Made by a program: the position numbers and the translations under genes
Assembly: GCF_042186555.1 (NCBI RefSeq)
Contig: NC_133327.1
Location: forward strand, 51,534,065-51,598,064
DNA length: 64,000 nt
Origin: Aquarana catesbeiana
Taxonomy: Eukaryota > Chordata > Amphibia > Anura > Ranidae
Reading direction: 5' to 3'
In this document: piece after piece, positions 33,136-45,613 of the stretch
How the letters are laid out: the number at the start of each line of letters is the position of its first letter
Position numbering within the stretch: position 1 is the stretch's first letter
Notes under the pieces: generated by a model
Seen by the model: only the letters and a program-made list of their open reading frames with translations
Told to the model about the DNA's origin: nothing
Databases searched by the model: none

Positions 33136-34535
33136 GTGGCACCCTGCCTTTGGCCAATTTTGGCTCTCGCAGCAGAGCGCGCTATGATTGGCCAAAGCAT
33201 GCATGTCAGGTGCATGCTTTGGCCAATCACCAGACACCAATGCACTGTGATCTCGCAGTGTATTATGGGGTGTTCCGCAGCACTTGAATTTTTCGCTAAC
33301 GCCCCATATGTTTGGTTCGTTTGCGAGCAAATGAACATCCGATGTTCGAGTCAAACTTACGTTCGACTCGAACCGCGGGCTCATCCCTACTTTTAACTAG
33401 TGTTGGGCAAACAGTTTTGGCCCGAGCATGAATTTGGGCCGAACATTTGACTGTTCGGCAGTTCGGCGAACACCCGAATTTGCAGGGTGTTCACAAGGTG
33501 TTTGCCTACCAAACACCCTGCAATGCACTGAGCGCTGCACAGTGCATTCTGTGCCCTGATTGGGCAAAGTTTTACCCAATCAGGGCGCCGCCTAAGCGGG
33601 TTGTTAAGGAGCGGGGCCGGGAAGCTGTCATCAGCTGTCAATGGGTTTCCCCGCTGACAGCTGAATAATAAAATAAGAAAAGCAGCGGTTAAAAAATAAA
33701 GAAAAAAACACCAAAAAAATTTAAAAATCGGCGTCGAGTCCACCTCAAAATCCATAGCAGACCCTTATCCGGGCATGCAGTCTGGCAGGTCAGGAAAGGG
33801 ATCGAGCGACCCCATTCTGAATCATACCAGGTCACATGCCTTCAACAATTGGGTGGTGGGTAATTTGGGGGCTCCACCCCCCCACCCCAAAACACCTTGT
33901 CCCCATGTTAATGGGGACACGGGCATCATCCCCACAAGCGTGGCCGATTGTTGTGGGAGTCTACAGCGGGGGGGGCTTATTGGAACCTGGAAGCCCCCTT
34001 TAACAAGGGGGCCCCAAGATCCCACCCTCCCAATGTAAATGAGTATCGGGTACATAGTACCCCTACCCATTCACCAAAAAAGTGTCAAAAAATAATAAAA
34101 ACAAGAGACACATTTTTTACAAATCCTATATTACAAAAATAAAAAATAGTGTCCTTCGATCTCAATCACGCCACCCACCACACCGAAAAATAGAAATAAA
34201 AAAAATACTCCTCTTTTTGGGACAGCCACCCGCTGAATGCCTCCTCTGCGATTTGACAGTTCTTGTATAGGTAAGGGGTGGGGCCGCCTGGCAACACCAC
34301 CTAGTGGCCCCACCACTTGTGACATCACAGGCCCAGCATGCACCAGTCCGTGAAGTCAGAAGGGTGTGTTGCCACCAGGTGACGTAGCCAGTTGGGGGGG
34401 GGGTTGAGCTATCTTGGCATTTTATGGCCTTCAAAACTGTGATAGGTAGTGAGGAGTGAAATCAAAAATTTTGTTTTTCTGGGTCCTGTACTCGGCTAGG
34501 CTCCCAAAAAGTCACACACACAAGGTATCTCCATT
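33136..34535. mobile_element. Foldback-type repeats, right ends and interior pieces
   Basis: Positions 33136-33397 end in GCGGGCTCATCCCTAC, an inverted relative of the left end at 2778. From 33398 a second end (AGTGTTGGGCAAACAG, GTTCGGCGAACACCCGAA) begins, followed by the GGGGCTCC-rich interior (33740-34070) and, at 34400-34535, a piece of the 390-bp module family (compare 31455-31600). The boundary between elements is approximate. No gene is present. Confidence 0.5.
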
Positions 34536-35142
34536 TTTTTCTTTATTGAAAACATATTTGCCCATTAGAGAGTATTTCCCCACGCTTTGAGGATAGTTCA
34601 ACGAATCTGTTGTGTCAATACTGAAAAAAAGACCATGAGTTCTAACCAATCTCTACTTTATTTTAACAAATAGCTGTAGCTAGAGATGTGGTTTATTATC
34701 TGGTGAGCTTTTTACATGCCTCATATTTTCCAATTCTTTCAGGATTTCTTTTGCAATGCACTGTCTTGCCAGTATTCTCTTTCACTTACTAAGCATGCCT
34801 GGAAGTTTTCTAAAATGTTATCAAAATCCAGAAAAGGCATGTACCATTGAGACATAGAATGTTCTTTTACTCCAAGACTACTTAACTTGACCTGTCTCTA
34901 ATCTTCTTAAATTACAACACAACTTCAGCTACAAAACTTACCTTCCCCTTTTTGTATGTGGCACACATATGTGCCAAAAGTAACATCTTCTATATGTTCC
35001 TCACTTTTCTAGCAGCTGTGACGTTGATGGCTCGCTATATCAACCAACAATTACATACTTGATATGGCCAACACTCACATCTGAATCTAAGAACTAAGAA
35101 ATAACGATTTTTGTTAATGCATTGGTGAATATTACAAGATGG
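34536..35142. other. Apparently unique sequence upstream of the receptor pseudogene
   Basis: No repeat of the window's families and no coding signal were seen. It may hold old 5' sequence of the receptor gene; amphibian receptor genes usually have a single coding exon preceded by non-coding exons, but no splice site could be assigned. Confidence 0.4.
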
Positions 35143-36068
35143 ATGAGAAGAATTGGTCACTTGCTAATGAGTTGGTCCTATTAGGATTTTCCAAGGACAC
35201 AATGACTAACATTTTCTTATTTTAGTTATTTTTCTCATTTATTTACTAACCATTTTTGGCAATTGTTCGATCATCTATGTCATATTCGTAAACACCCATT
35301 CGCACAGTCCAATGTGCTTTTTCCTTGGCAATTTATCTTTTATAGATGTAAGCAAGATCTCCTCAGCTGTACTCAAGCTACTGATGGGCCTCTTTTCAGA
35401 GCCAAGGAAGATATCCCTTAGTGCTTATCTCATATAGCCTAAAGTCTTACTATTAATAGGATCTACAAAGTGACAACTCCTAGCTGTCAGGGCTTATGAC
35501 CGCTACATTGCCATTTGCTGGCCACGCCATTATCCGATCCTTATGAAATGCAGTATTTGTCATCAGTTGACTGCCTTTGTGTGGACATTTAGTTTCATGA
35601 CTGTTATTATACCCTCATTTGGTCTGCCAAAAATGGTATGCTACCCCAACAAGATCGATTATTTTATGTGTGAGGTCCTGCGATAATACCTACGTCAAAG
35701 AGATAGTGATTTTCTCATTCAGTTTGATTTCACTTCTTCCTCCTTTTTTATTTATTTTAACTTTATACATTTCTATTATAGCTGCCATATTTAAGATTCA
35801 TTCTACTGGAAGATCTAAAGCTTCTACAACTTGCACCTCCCATATTTCAGTAGTAGTCTTGTACTATGGGACTGGAATGGTCCCTTATTTCAGACCCTCG
35901 ACGGATGACACTTTAAATCAGGAGAAATATATTTCCATTTTCTATGTTATAGCACCAATGTTAAACCCTCTCATTTACAGCCTAAAGAATGCAGAAGTTA
36001 AAAAAAAAACTTTGAAAAAAATGGGTCAGTTGCGATTCAACCAAACTTTTTTAAAACACAACCTTTGA
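35143..36068 (+). pseudogene. Olfactory-receptor-type GPCR pseudogene
   Basis: From ATG at 35143 the translation shows the receptor hallmarks in order: ELVLLGFSKD near the N-terminus; FGNCSIIYVIF with TM1 GN; SPMCFFLGNLSFIDVSK at TM2; RAYDRYIAIC (about 35488-35517, the MAYDRYVAIC motif at the end of TM3); KASTTCTSHISVVVLYYG (about 35818-35871, TM6); and NPLIYSLKNAEVKKK (about 35965-36009, TM7). The length of about 308 codons is normal for the family. It is inactivated by stops near 35223, 35437 and 35470 and a frameshift near 35670, after which the C-terminal third is open to 36068. Functional members detect odorants at the plasma membrane of olfactory neurons. No other receptor copy is in the window. 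Confidence 0.9.
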
Positions 36069-36133
36069 AATTCAGAAATTTTGAACCATCAAGTCAATTT
36101 GAATCTGAACCAGGCTCCAAAAAGTAAGTATTA

Positions 36134-36530
36134 TGCCGCGTACAAACGACCGAACTTTACGGAATACTTGGTTCGGCGGACTTTTCGACGGACTTTGCGA
36201 CGGACTTTACGAATAAACGGACTTGCCTACACACAATCAACCAAAGTCCGACGGATTCGTATGTGATGACGTACGACCGGACTAAAACAAGGAAGTTCAT
36301 AGCCAGTAGCCAATAGCTGCCCTATCGTCGGTTTTTGTCCGTCAGATTAGCATACAGACGAGTGGATTTTTCAATCGGACTCGAATCCGTTGAAAAGATT
36401 TGAAACATGTTTCATTTCTAGGTCCGTCGAACTTTTGGGGGAAAAAAGTCTGCTGGAGCCCACACATGATCGAATTGCCGACGGACTCCGGTCCGCCGAA
36501 CCAAGTATGCCGTAAAGTCCGCACGTGGCA
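36134..36530. mobile_element. 397-bp Harbinger-type MITE
   Basis: TTA lies at 36131-36133 and 36531-36533. The ends TGCCGCGTACAAACGACCGA and the counterpart finishing GTCCGCACGTGGCA are imperfect inverted repeats, with a longer inner match (CATACTTGGTTCGGCGGAC-type sequence at about 36160-36182 and 36490-36510). It is a different subfamily from the MITEs at 22698 and 24835 but has the same TGCC(C/G)CGTAC start. Confidence 0.75.
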
Positions 36531-36672
36531 TTATGCAGCAGCAAAGGATGTAACATTGTAACATTTAATGTCAGCTGTAAGCAACAAACACACATAGGAA
36601 AAATAAAAACCCTTACTTTTAGAGCAAATTTTCCAAGGATGAGGGCTGCTCTCCAAGACTAAAGCTGGATAG

Positions 36673-36836
36673 ACACTATACAATTTTCTTTAGATTGTTT
36701 CCTTTAGATTTACCAAAATCATATAATAGGAGGCCAAGCCTAAACACTTTCCAATTTTTAGGCAATCAAGCAGGCCATTCCACTACATGGTTTTGGTAAA
36801 TCTAAAGGAAAAAATCTAAAGAAAATTGTATAGTGT
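36673..36836. mobile_element. 164-bp MITE with ~47-bp inverted repeats
   Basis: ACACTATACAATTTTCTTTA and TAAAGAAAATTGTATAGTGT-type ends are reverse complements, continuing through CCTTTAGATTTACCAAAA with one or two mismatches. The element is almost entirely hairpin. The duplication length is unclear, so no superfamily is assigned. Confidence 0.8.
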
Positions 36837-37056
36837 GTGTGGCCCTTTAGACTGGAAGGGAATATTGACATCAATGGACACAGAACAGAAATGTGAATTC
36901 TGTATGACTGTATGCAAACTCACTGCAAAGTATATTGCCATGGCCAATAAGTTTAAAAGACTAAAAATAAAACCTATGTAGTTCATGGCCAAAGTTAAAA
37001 TGGCTATAAATAATAAGAAAAGAACTTTTAAAAAATATAAAAATAAAGTAACACTA
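36837..37056. other. No recognised feature
   Basis: AT-rich sequence between a MITE and the LINE 3' end, without a coding signal. Confidence 0.4.
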
Positions 37057-38617
37057 TAGTTACCTAGTTACATAGTAGGTGAGGTTGAAAAAAGACACAA
37101 GTCCATCAAGTCCAACCTATGTGTGTGATTATATGTCAGTATTACATTGTATATCCCTGTATGTTGTGGTCGTTCAGGTGCTTATCTAATAGTTTTTTGA
37201 AACTATCAATGATCCCCACTGAAACCACCGCCTGTGAAAGTGAATTCCACATCCTTGCTGTTCTTACAGTAAAGAACCCTCTAGGCAGTCTAAGGTTAAA
37301 CCTCTTTTCTTCTAATCTTAATGAGTGGCCACGTGTCTTATTAAACTCCCTTCCACAGAAAGGTTTTATCCCTATTGTGGGGAGACCAGTACGGTATTTA
37401 TAAATTGAAATCATATCCCCTCTCAAGCGTCTCTTCTCCAGAGAGAATAAGTTCAGTGCTCATAATCTTTCTTCAAAACTAATATCTTCCAGTCCCTTTA
37501 TTAGCTTTGTTGCCCTTCCCTGTACTCGCTGCATTTCTAGTACATCCTTCCTAAGGACTTGTGCCCAGAACTGGACAGCATACTCCAAGTACGGCCCGAC
37601 CAGAGTCTTGTAGAGTGGGTGAATTATCACTTTATCTCTTGAGTTAATCCCCTTTTTAATGCATGCTAATATTCTGTTTGCTTTGTTAGCAGCAGCTTGG
37701 CATTGCATGCCATTGCTGAGCCTATCATCTACTAGGACCCCCAGGTCCTTTTCCATCTTTGATTCCACCAGAGGTTCTCCCCCCCCAGTGAGTAGATTGC
37801 ATTTATATTTTTGCCACCCAAATGCATTATTTTAGATTTTTCCACATTAAACCTCATCTGCCATGTAGTTGCCCACCCCATTAATTTGTTGAGATCTTCT
37901 TGCAAGGTTTCCACATCTTGCGGAGAAGTTATTGCCCTGCTTAACTTAGTATCGTCCGCAAATACAGATTGAACTGTTTACGCCATCCTCCAGGTCGCTT
38001 ATGAACAAATTAAATAGGTTTGGTCCCAGCACAGAACTCTGGGGGACCCCACTTTCCACCCCTGACCATTCCAAGTACTCGCCATTTATCCCCACCCTCT
38101 GAACTCGCCCTTGTGAGCCAGGTTTCAATCCATGTACTCACCCTATGGTCCATACCAACGGACCTTACTTTGTACAGTAAACGTTTATGGGGAACTGTGT
38201 CGAATGCTTTTGCAAAATCCAGGTACACCACGTCTACAGGCCTTCCTTTATTTAGATGGCAGCTCACCTCCTCATAGAATGTTAATAGATTAGTTTGGCA
38301 AGAACGATTCTTCATGAGTCCATGCTGATTATTGCTAATGATACAGTTTTCATTACTAAAATCTTGTATATATTCCCTTATCATTCCCTCCAAGAGCTTG
38401 CATATTAGTGATGTTAGGTTAACTGGTCTGTAATTCCCAGGGATGTATTTTGGCCCTTTTTTAAATATTGGAGCTACATTGGCTTTTCTCCAATCAGCTA
38501 GCATCATTCTAGTCGGTAGACTGTCAGTAAAACTTTGGAACAATGGTCTGGCAATTACATGACTGAGTTCCCCCAGGACCCTCAGGTGCAAGCCATCTGG
38601 TCCTAGTGACTTATTAA
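37057..38617 (-). pseudogene. CR1/L2-type LINE reverse transcriptase, main part
   Basis: The minus strand encodes the RT of a non-LTR retrotransposon. In order: NKSLGPDGLHLRVL at the right edge, WRKANVAPIFKKGPK and NYRPVNLTSLICK, VVYLDFAKAFDTVPHKRLL (about 38178-38235), GVPQSSVLGPNLFNLFI, VFADDTKLSRAI (about 37950-37985, catalytic FADD box in a shifted frame) and the C-terminal RTARMWNSL region. The 3' end near 37060-37110 has the sequence (read on minus) GGACTTGATGGACTTGTGTC followed by ATGTAACTA-type repeats. Several frameshifts are present, for example near 37990 and 37770. Its 5' continuation lies at 44284-44345, beyond the inserted element copy 4. Confidence 0.8.
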
Positions 38618-41600
38618 CCACTTGAGCCCCGGACCATTATGCTGTCTAAGGACCAGAGGTCTTTTTCCAATTTGGCACTGCGTCGCTTTAACTGCTAATT
38701 GCGCGGTCATGCAATGCTGTACCCAAACGAAACTTGCGTCCTTTTCTTCCCACAAATAGAGCTTTCTTTTGATGGTATTTGATCACCTCTGCGGTTTTTA
38801 TTTTTTGCGCTATAAACAGAAAAAGACCGAAAATTTTGAAAAAAAATGATATTTTCTACATTTTGTTATAAAAAAAATCCAATAAACTAAATTTTAGTCA
38901 TACATTTAGGCCAAAATGTATTCGGCCACATGTTTTTGGTAAAAAAAAATGTCAATAAGCGTATATTTATTGGTTTGCGCAAAAGTTATAGCGTCTACAA
39001 ACTAGGGTACATTTTCTGTAATTTACACAGCTTTTAGTTTATGACTGCCTATGTCATTTCTTGAGGTGCTAAAATGGCAGGGCAGTACAAAACCCCCCCA
39101 AATGACCCCATTTTGGAAAGTAGACACCCCAAGGAAATTGCTGAGAGGCATGTTGAGTCCATTGAATATTTATTTTTTTTGTCCCAAGTGATTGAATAAT
39201 GACAAAAAAAAAAAAAATATTTACAAAAAGTTGTCACTAAATGATATATTGCTCACACAGGCCATGGGCATATGTGGAATTGCACCCCAAAATACATTCA
39301 GCTGCTTCTCCTGAGTATGGAGATACCCCATGTGTGGGACTTTTTGGGAGCCTAGCCGCGTACGGGGCCCCGAAAACCAATCACCACCTTCAGGATTTCT
39401 AAGGGTGTAAATTTTTGATTTCACTCTTCACTGCCTATCACAGTTTCGGAGGCCATGGAATGCCCAGGTGGCACAAAACCCCCCAAAATGACCCCATTTT
39501 GGAAAGTAGACACCCCAAGCTATTTGCTGAGAGGCATATTGAGTCCATGGAATATTTTATATTTTGACACAAGTTGCGGGAAAGTGACACTTTTTTTTTT
39601 TTTTTTTTTTTTTTTTCATAAAGTTGTCACTAAATGATATATTGCTCACACAGGCCATGGGCATATGTGGAATTACACCCCAAAATACATTTAGCTGCTT
39701 CTCCTGATTATGGGGATACCACATGTGTGGGACTTTTTCGGAGCCTAGCCGCGTACGGGGCCCCGAAATCCAATCACCGCCTTCAGGATTTCTAAGGGTG
39801 AAAATTTTTGATTTCACTCTTCACTGCCTATCACAGTTTCGGAGGCCATGGAATGCCCAGGTGGCACAAAACCCCCCCAAATGACCCCATTTTGGAAAGT
39901 AGACACCCCAAGCTATTTGCTGAGAGGCATGGTGAGTATTTTGCAGCTCTCATTTGTTTTTGAAAATGAAGAAAGACAAGAAAAAACTTTTTTTTTTTCT
40001 TTTTTCAATTTTCAAAACTTTGTGACAAAAAGTGAGGTCTGCAAAATACTCACTATACCTCTCAGCAAATAGCTTGGGTGTCTACTTTCCAAAATGGGGT
40101 CATTTGGGGGGGTTTTGTGCCACCTGGGCATTCCATGGCCTCCGAAACTGTGATAGGCAGTGAAGAGTGAAATCAAAAATTCACGCCCTTAGAAAGCCTG
40201 AAGGCGGTGCTTGGTTTTCGGGGTCCCGTACGCGGCTAGGCTCCCAAAAAGTCTCACACATGTGGTATCCCCGTACTCAGGAGAAGCAGCAGAATGTATT
40301 TTGGGGTGTAATTTCACATATTTCTATGGCATGTTTGAGCAATATATCATTTAGTGACAACTTTGTGCAAAAAAAAAAAATGTGTCTCTTTCCCGCAACT
40401 TGTGTCGCAATATAAAATATTCCATGGACTCGACATGCCTCTCAGCAAATAGCTTGGGGTGTCTACTTTCCAAAATGGGGTCATTTGGGGGGGTTTTGAA
40501 CTGTCCTGGCATTTTATGCACAACATTTAGAAGCTTATGTCACACATCACCCACTCTTCTAACCACTTGAAGACAAAGCCCTTTCTGACACTTATTGTTT
40601 ACATGAAAAAGTTATTTTTGCAAAAAAATTACTTTGAACCCCCAAACATTATATATTTTTTTAAAGCAAATGCCCTACAGATTAAAATGGTGGGTGTTTC
40701 ATTTTTTTTTTTCACACAGTATTTGCGCAGCGATTTTTCAAACGCATTTTTTGGGCAAAAAACACACTTTTTTAAATTTTAATGCACTAAAACACACTAT
40801 ATTGCCCAAATGTTTGATGAAACATCTGCCCTTGATCTGACCTTCGCGGTGATACCTCACATGCATGGTGCAATTGCTGTTTATGTTTGACGACAGACCG
40901 CCGCTTGCGTTCGCCTTAGCGCGAGAGCAGGGGGCGACAGGGGTGCTTTTTTTTTTTTTTTTTTCTTTATTATTTTTTTGCTTTTTTTATCTTATTTTTA
41001 AACTGTTCCTTTCATTTTTTTTTTTTTAAATCATTTTTATTGTTATCTCGGGGAATGTAAATATCCCCTATGATAGCAATAGGTAGTGACAGGTACTCTT
41101 TTTTGAAAAAATTGGGGTCTATTAGACCCTAGATCTCTCCTCTGCCCTCAAAGCATCTGACCACACCAAGATCGGTGTGATAAAATGCTTCCCCCATTTC
41201 CCAATGGCGCTATTTACATCCGGCGAAATCTAAGTCATAAAATGCTTGTAGCTTCCGGTTTCTTAGGCCATAGAGATGTTTGGAGCCACTCTGGTCTCTG
41301 ATCAGCTCTATGGTCAGCTGGCTGAATCACCGGCTGCATTCTCAGGTTCCCTGTTGAGACAGGAGAGCCAGAGAAAAACACGGAAGACGGTGGGGGGGGC
41401 ATTCCCTCCCACTGCTTGTAAAAGCAGTCTAGAGGCTAATTAGCCACTAGGATTGCTTTTACATGAAAGCCGACCGCTGGCTGAAAAGAATGATACCAAG
41501 ATGATACCTAAACCTGCAGGCATCATTCTGGTATAACCACTCAAAGTCATGAATGGCGTACCTGAAGACAAAAAAATGGTTAACAATAAAGCACAGTAAA

Positions 41601-41900
41601 CGGTAAAGTATAAAAAATTGCATACCTGAAAAGCAAACATGATAAAACATAACAACAATAAAACATTGCAGAATTGAATACAGTAAAAAAGAGCAGAACA
41701 ATAGAGAGAGAGAATAGAGAGAGAGAACAATAAAACGACAACTATTTTTTTTTATTTTATATATTTTTTTTTTTTGACACTTTTTTTGTAACTAACTTTT
41801 GTAACTGTAACCGGTTCCAGGTTCGGGTCTCTCAAAATGCGATGGCATCTTGGGAGACCCTGTGAAAGTGTGCCTAGTCTGTGGAATGCTGTACCCTACG

Positions 41901-42350
41901 CTAATACTCAACTAGTGAATGGTAGCGTTCAAAACATTCACCAATGCAAAGACCAGGATTGTCAGGACAGGAGGGACAATAATAGCGGGTGTCACGCCTA
42001 TATACGCGATTGCTGCAGACACAACATCTTTTTTGGGGGGGTTCGTTGGGTAGGGGTACTCGGGAGGACATAAAAATGCCTCTCATGCAGCCGACTGCAT
42101 TTGGTTGGGGATGTGAATGGGGGAAGTACGGGCGCTGCAGAAGTGGTGGGTTCCCAATTAGAATTGGCGAATGCAGCAGGAAGGGCATTATGGGCACGAC
42201 GGGCCTGTGTTTGTCTTTTTGGTGGCAGCGGGACACTACTTGTGCTTGCCACCTCACCAGCTTGAACTGCACTTATGGGACTCGCCACGTCACCAAGTGT
42301 TACTGCAGTGCTGGTTTGACTACGACCGGGGTGTACTACGCCGCTGGTGC
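41901..42350 (-). pseudogene. piggyBac transposase with catalytic core deleted, copy 4 version
   Basis: It has the same organisation as 16672-17080: the linker (PISAVQAGEVAST, RRAHNALPAAFANSNWEP) runs into VLPPFTSPTKCSRLHERHF, and the C-terminal finger (RRDTRYYCPSC, LCIGECFERYHSLVEY) continues in a different frame. The joint between PPFTSP and the SRLHERH segment is at the same place in both copies (about 42100 here, 16870 there). A frameshift near 42070 separates linker from finger. Confidence 0.75.
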
Positions 42351-42352
42351 TT

Positions 42353-43410
42353 GCCAGTTCAATAAAAAGCTACCAAAAAAACTGTTAGCGATCGCAGGGA
42401 TCAGGCCTGACTCTGCGAACGCTGCAGTTATGCGTTAAGTGTTTTGTAAGTGACAGTGATCGATCGATACTGCACTTGGGTGGGCTGGGCTGGGCCGGGC
42501 GGAGGGGCAAAATGCAGGTGCTAGCAGGTATCTGGGCTGATCCCGGTAACACTGCGTTTTTGGGAACCCTAAACTGCTGGGGACGCTAGTATAGATCTGA
42601 TCGGATCAGATATTGATCCGTTCAGATACTGTACCACTAAGGGAGGTGTATGCTGCGTGCGTGGGTGTTAGCGGTACTGGCGCTAACCTGACGCTGCCTG
42701 GGGCCGGTGCTTGCCAGTTCACCAAAATACTACCAAAAAAACTGTTAGCGATCGCAGGGATCAGGCCTGACTCTGCGAACGCTGCAGTTATGTGTTTAGA
42801 GTTTTGTAAGGGACAGTGATCGATCGATACTGCACTTGGGTGGGCTGGGCGGAGGGGCAAAACGCAGGTGCTAGCAGGTATCTGGGCTGATCCCACTAAC
42901 ACTGCGTTTTTGGGAACCCTAAACTGCTGGGGACGCTAGTATAGATCTGATCAGATCAGATATTGATCCCTTCAGATACTATACCACTAAGGGAGGTGTA
43001 CGGTGCGTGCGTGGGTGTTAGCACTACTGGCGCTAACCTGACGTTGCCTGGGGCTGGTGCTTGCCAGTTCACCAAAATGCTACCAAAAAAACTGTTAGCG
43101 ATCGCAGGGATCAGGCCTGACTCTGCGAACGCTGCAGTTATGCGTTTAGTGTTTTGTAAGTGACAGTGATCGATCGATACTGCACTTGGGTGGGCTGGGC
43201 GGAGGGGCAAAACGCAGGTGCTAGCGGGTATCTGGGCTGATCCTGCTAACACTGCGTTTTTGGGAACTCTAAACTGCTGGGGACGCTAGTATAGATCTGA
43301 TCGGATCAGATATTGATCCGATCAGATACTATACCACTAAGGGAGGCGCATGCTGCGTGCGTGGGTGTTAGCGGTACTGGCGCTAATCTGACGCTGCCTG
43401 GGGCGACGCA
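42353..43410 (+). repeat. Three tandem units of ~350-360 bp in copy 4
   Basis: GCCAGTTC starts units at 42353, 42713 and 43063 (spacing 360 and 350 bp). The shorter second unit lacks one GGGCTGGGCC block. Units correspond one to one with the array in copy 2 (17081-18150), so the array existed before the two copies separated, although later homogenisation is possible. Confidence 0.9.
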
Positions 43411-44283
43411 TATCACCGCCGGGCGATTAGGGGGCTAAACCTTTATTCGGTAATAAACGGCGGGTGCCCTGACACTATAAAAAATAAACGAACTAACCAG
43501 CGTCAACCGTAACCGTTATACGGTGATCAGTGGTGAAAGGGTTAACTAGGGGGCAATCAAGGGGTTAAAACATTTATTAGATAGTATATGGGGGTCCCTG
43601 ACGCTATAAAACGCTGACGGCGAACCTAAATATTTACCTCACTAACTAGCGTCACCAGCGACACTAATACAGCGATCAGAAAAATGATCGCTTAGTGACA
43701 CTGGTGACAGGGGGTGATCAAGGGGTTAAAACTTTATTAGGGGGGGTTAGGGGGGTACCCTAGACCTACAGGGGGGTAACAGTAACTGTGCTAACTGTCA
43801 CAAACTGACACCATGCAGTAATCAGAAAAAAAAAAAAAAAACCTGCTTGGTGTCAGTTTGTGACAGGGGGGGTGATTGGGGCGCGATCGGGGAGCGATCG
43901 GGGGGGGATCGGGGTGTTTTGTATGCCTGGCATGTTCTACTGTGTGTGTGTTGTGCACTCACATTGATGTCTTCTCCCCTCGGCGCTGGAACGGAAACTA
44001 CCGAGCCGAGGGGAGATGACATCATTTCCTTTGCTGCTGTTTAGCATACAGCAGCAAAGGAATGTTCCCATTGGCCGGCGGCGATCGCGAGGGGGGGCCA
44101 CGAACGGATGGCCTCCCCCTCCACTCTGATCGCCGGGGAACAAAACGTGACCGCCTCGGGCACCGGGGGGGTCCGATCGGACCCCCCACCCGCGGGAGGC
44201 AAATCACGTACATGTACGTGATTTTGCCTGCCTGTGCCGCCTTGCCGACGTACATCGGCGTGAGGCAGTCCTTAAGTGGTTAA

Positions 44284-44345
44284 TGTTAAGTTTTCCAAGT
44301 CTATTTCTAATTCTGTCCTCTGTAAGCCATGAGAATGCTTCATGT
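44284..44345 (-). pseudogene. CR1/L2-type LINE, 5' piece split off by copy 4
   Basis: The minus-strand translation (EAFSWLTEDRIRNRLGKLNI) leads directly into NKSLGPDG at 38617 when copy 4 is removed. It is the same LINE as 37057-38617. Upstream the LINE is truncated, as usual for 5'-truncated copies. Confidence 0.7.
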
Positions 44346-44780
44346 AATGTGTCATGAGGATAAACACTGCAGTTTATCATCGTTTAAATGCTACAAAGAA
44401 TATAACAGAATATGTAAAAAGGAAATCAAGGATGCAAAACATTCAAAACAAACAGCAGATTGCAAAAGATAGTAGGAAAAACCCGAAAAATTCTTCAAAT
44501 ATATTAATAGTAAAAAGGTCAGGTCTGAGCATGTAGGCCCTTTACAAAATAATCTAGATTGGGTGACTGGGAACAAAGAGAAGGCAAATGTATTAAAAAC
44601 TTTCTTCAGCTTTGTGTATACAAAGGAGCATGGGGGAGCTCATGTCCATAATGGGGATGTATTGACACAGCCCCAAATGATCCACAATGGCTTAAAAGTT
44701 ATATGGTCTAGAAAAATTTAGACAGAATAAAGATGGATAAAGCACCTGGACCAGATGGAATCCACCCAAAGGTCCTAAAA

Positions 44781-45079
44781 TAATTGTTTATTTAAATAAG
44801 GTGCAGCACTCATACAAAAAAGTCCACAGGATATAATTCCGAAAGACAGTGTCCAGCACACTTCACAAGTTGTTTAGCAGAAGGTGACAAAAATTGAGGA
44901 AACCACCACCGGCACCCCATCACACAGCCGCTTACCCTCTCTAGTGGACCCTCATTACAATGGCCACATAGGCACCTTGTATAAATATTCTTTTATTGTC
45001 ATTTCTGCTGTGCTGGCTGCTGTGAATTTAGATAACATTTGGTTCATTTTTAAGATTAAGCACAGCAGGAATTTATCCT
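44781..45079 (+). mobile_element. 299-bp insertion with 8-bp target duplication
   Basis: TCCTAAAA occurs at 44773-44780 and 45080-45087, and removing the insert joins PKVLK to EMSSVISKP in one frame. No inverted terminal repeats were seen, and no poly-A tail. An 8-bp duplication would suit a hAT derivative or a short retroposon. No coding content is recognised. Confidence 0.6.
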
Positions 45080-45613
45080 TCCTAAAAGAAATGAGCTCTG
45101 TCATTTCAAAGCCATTGTTTCTAATTTTTAGGGACTCGATGACTGGAATGGTACCACTGGATTGGCGTAGGGCCAATGTGATGCCCATATTTAAAAAGGG
45201 ATCAAAGTCTTTACCAAGTAACTATAGACCTGTTTGATTAACTTCTATAGTGGGGAAGATAATGGAGAGTTTAATAAAAGACCACATATACTAGTTCTTG
45301 CTGGAAAAAATATTTTAAGCAACAGGCAGCATGGATTCATGAAAGACAGAAGTTTAGAGATTTTGCCCCTGTTCAAATCATTAGTAAGACCCAATCTGGA
45401 ATATGCCATTTAGTTTTGAGTTATTCACTTCAAGGTCATCACAGAGGACAAGGGGGCACTCTTTAGGTCTAAAAGAAAAAAGATTTAATCTCCAATACGG
45501 AAAGGTTTCTTCACAGTAAGAGCTTTGAAAATGTGGAATAGACTCCCTCCAGAGGTGGTTCTGGCCAGCTCAGTAGATTGCTTTAAAAAAGGCCTGGATT
45601 CTACTGACATTTA

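Larger units (their letters stand above)
38618..44279 (+). mobile_element. piggyBac-derived TTAA composite element, copy 4 (complete ends)
   Basis: TTAA occurs at 38614-38617 and 44280-44283, with ends CCACTTGAGCCCCGG and ...CAGTCCTTAAGTGG. Removing the 5,662-bp insert restores a continuous LINE reading frame (LNI-NKSLGPDG), so the insertion and its four-base duplication are precise. The layout is subterminal AT-rich sequence (38640-39060), module array (39090-40490), second half (40563-41760), internally deleted transposase on minus (41830-42350), tandem array (42353-43410) and GC-richer right end with hairpins (43420-44279). It is the reference copy for the family in this window. It has no functional transposase. 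Confidence 0.85.
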
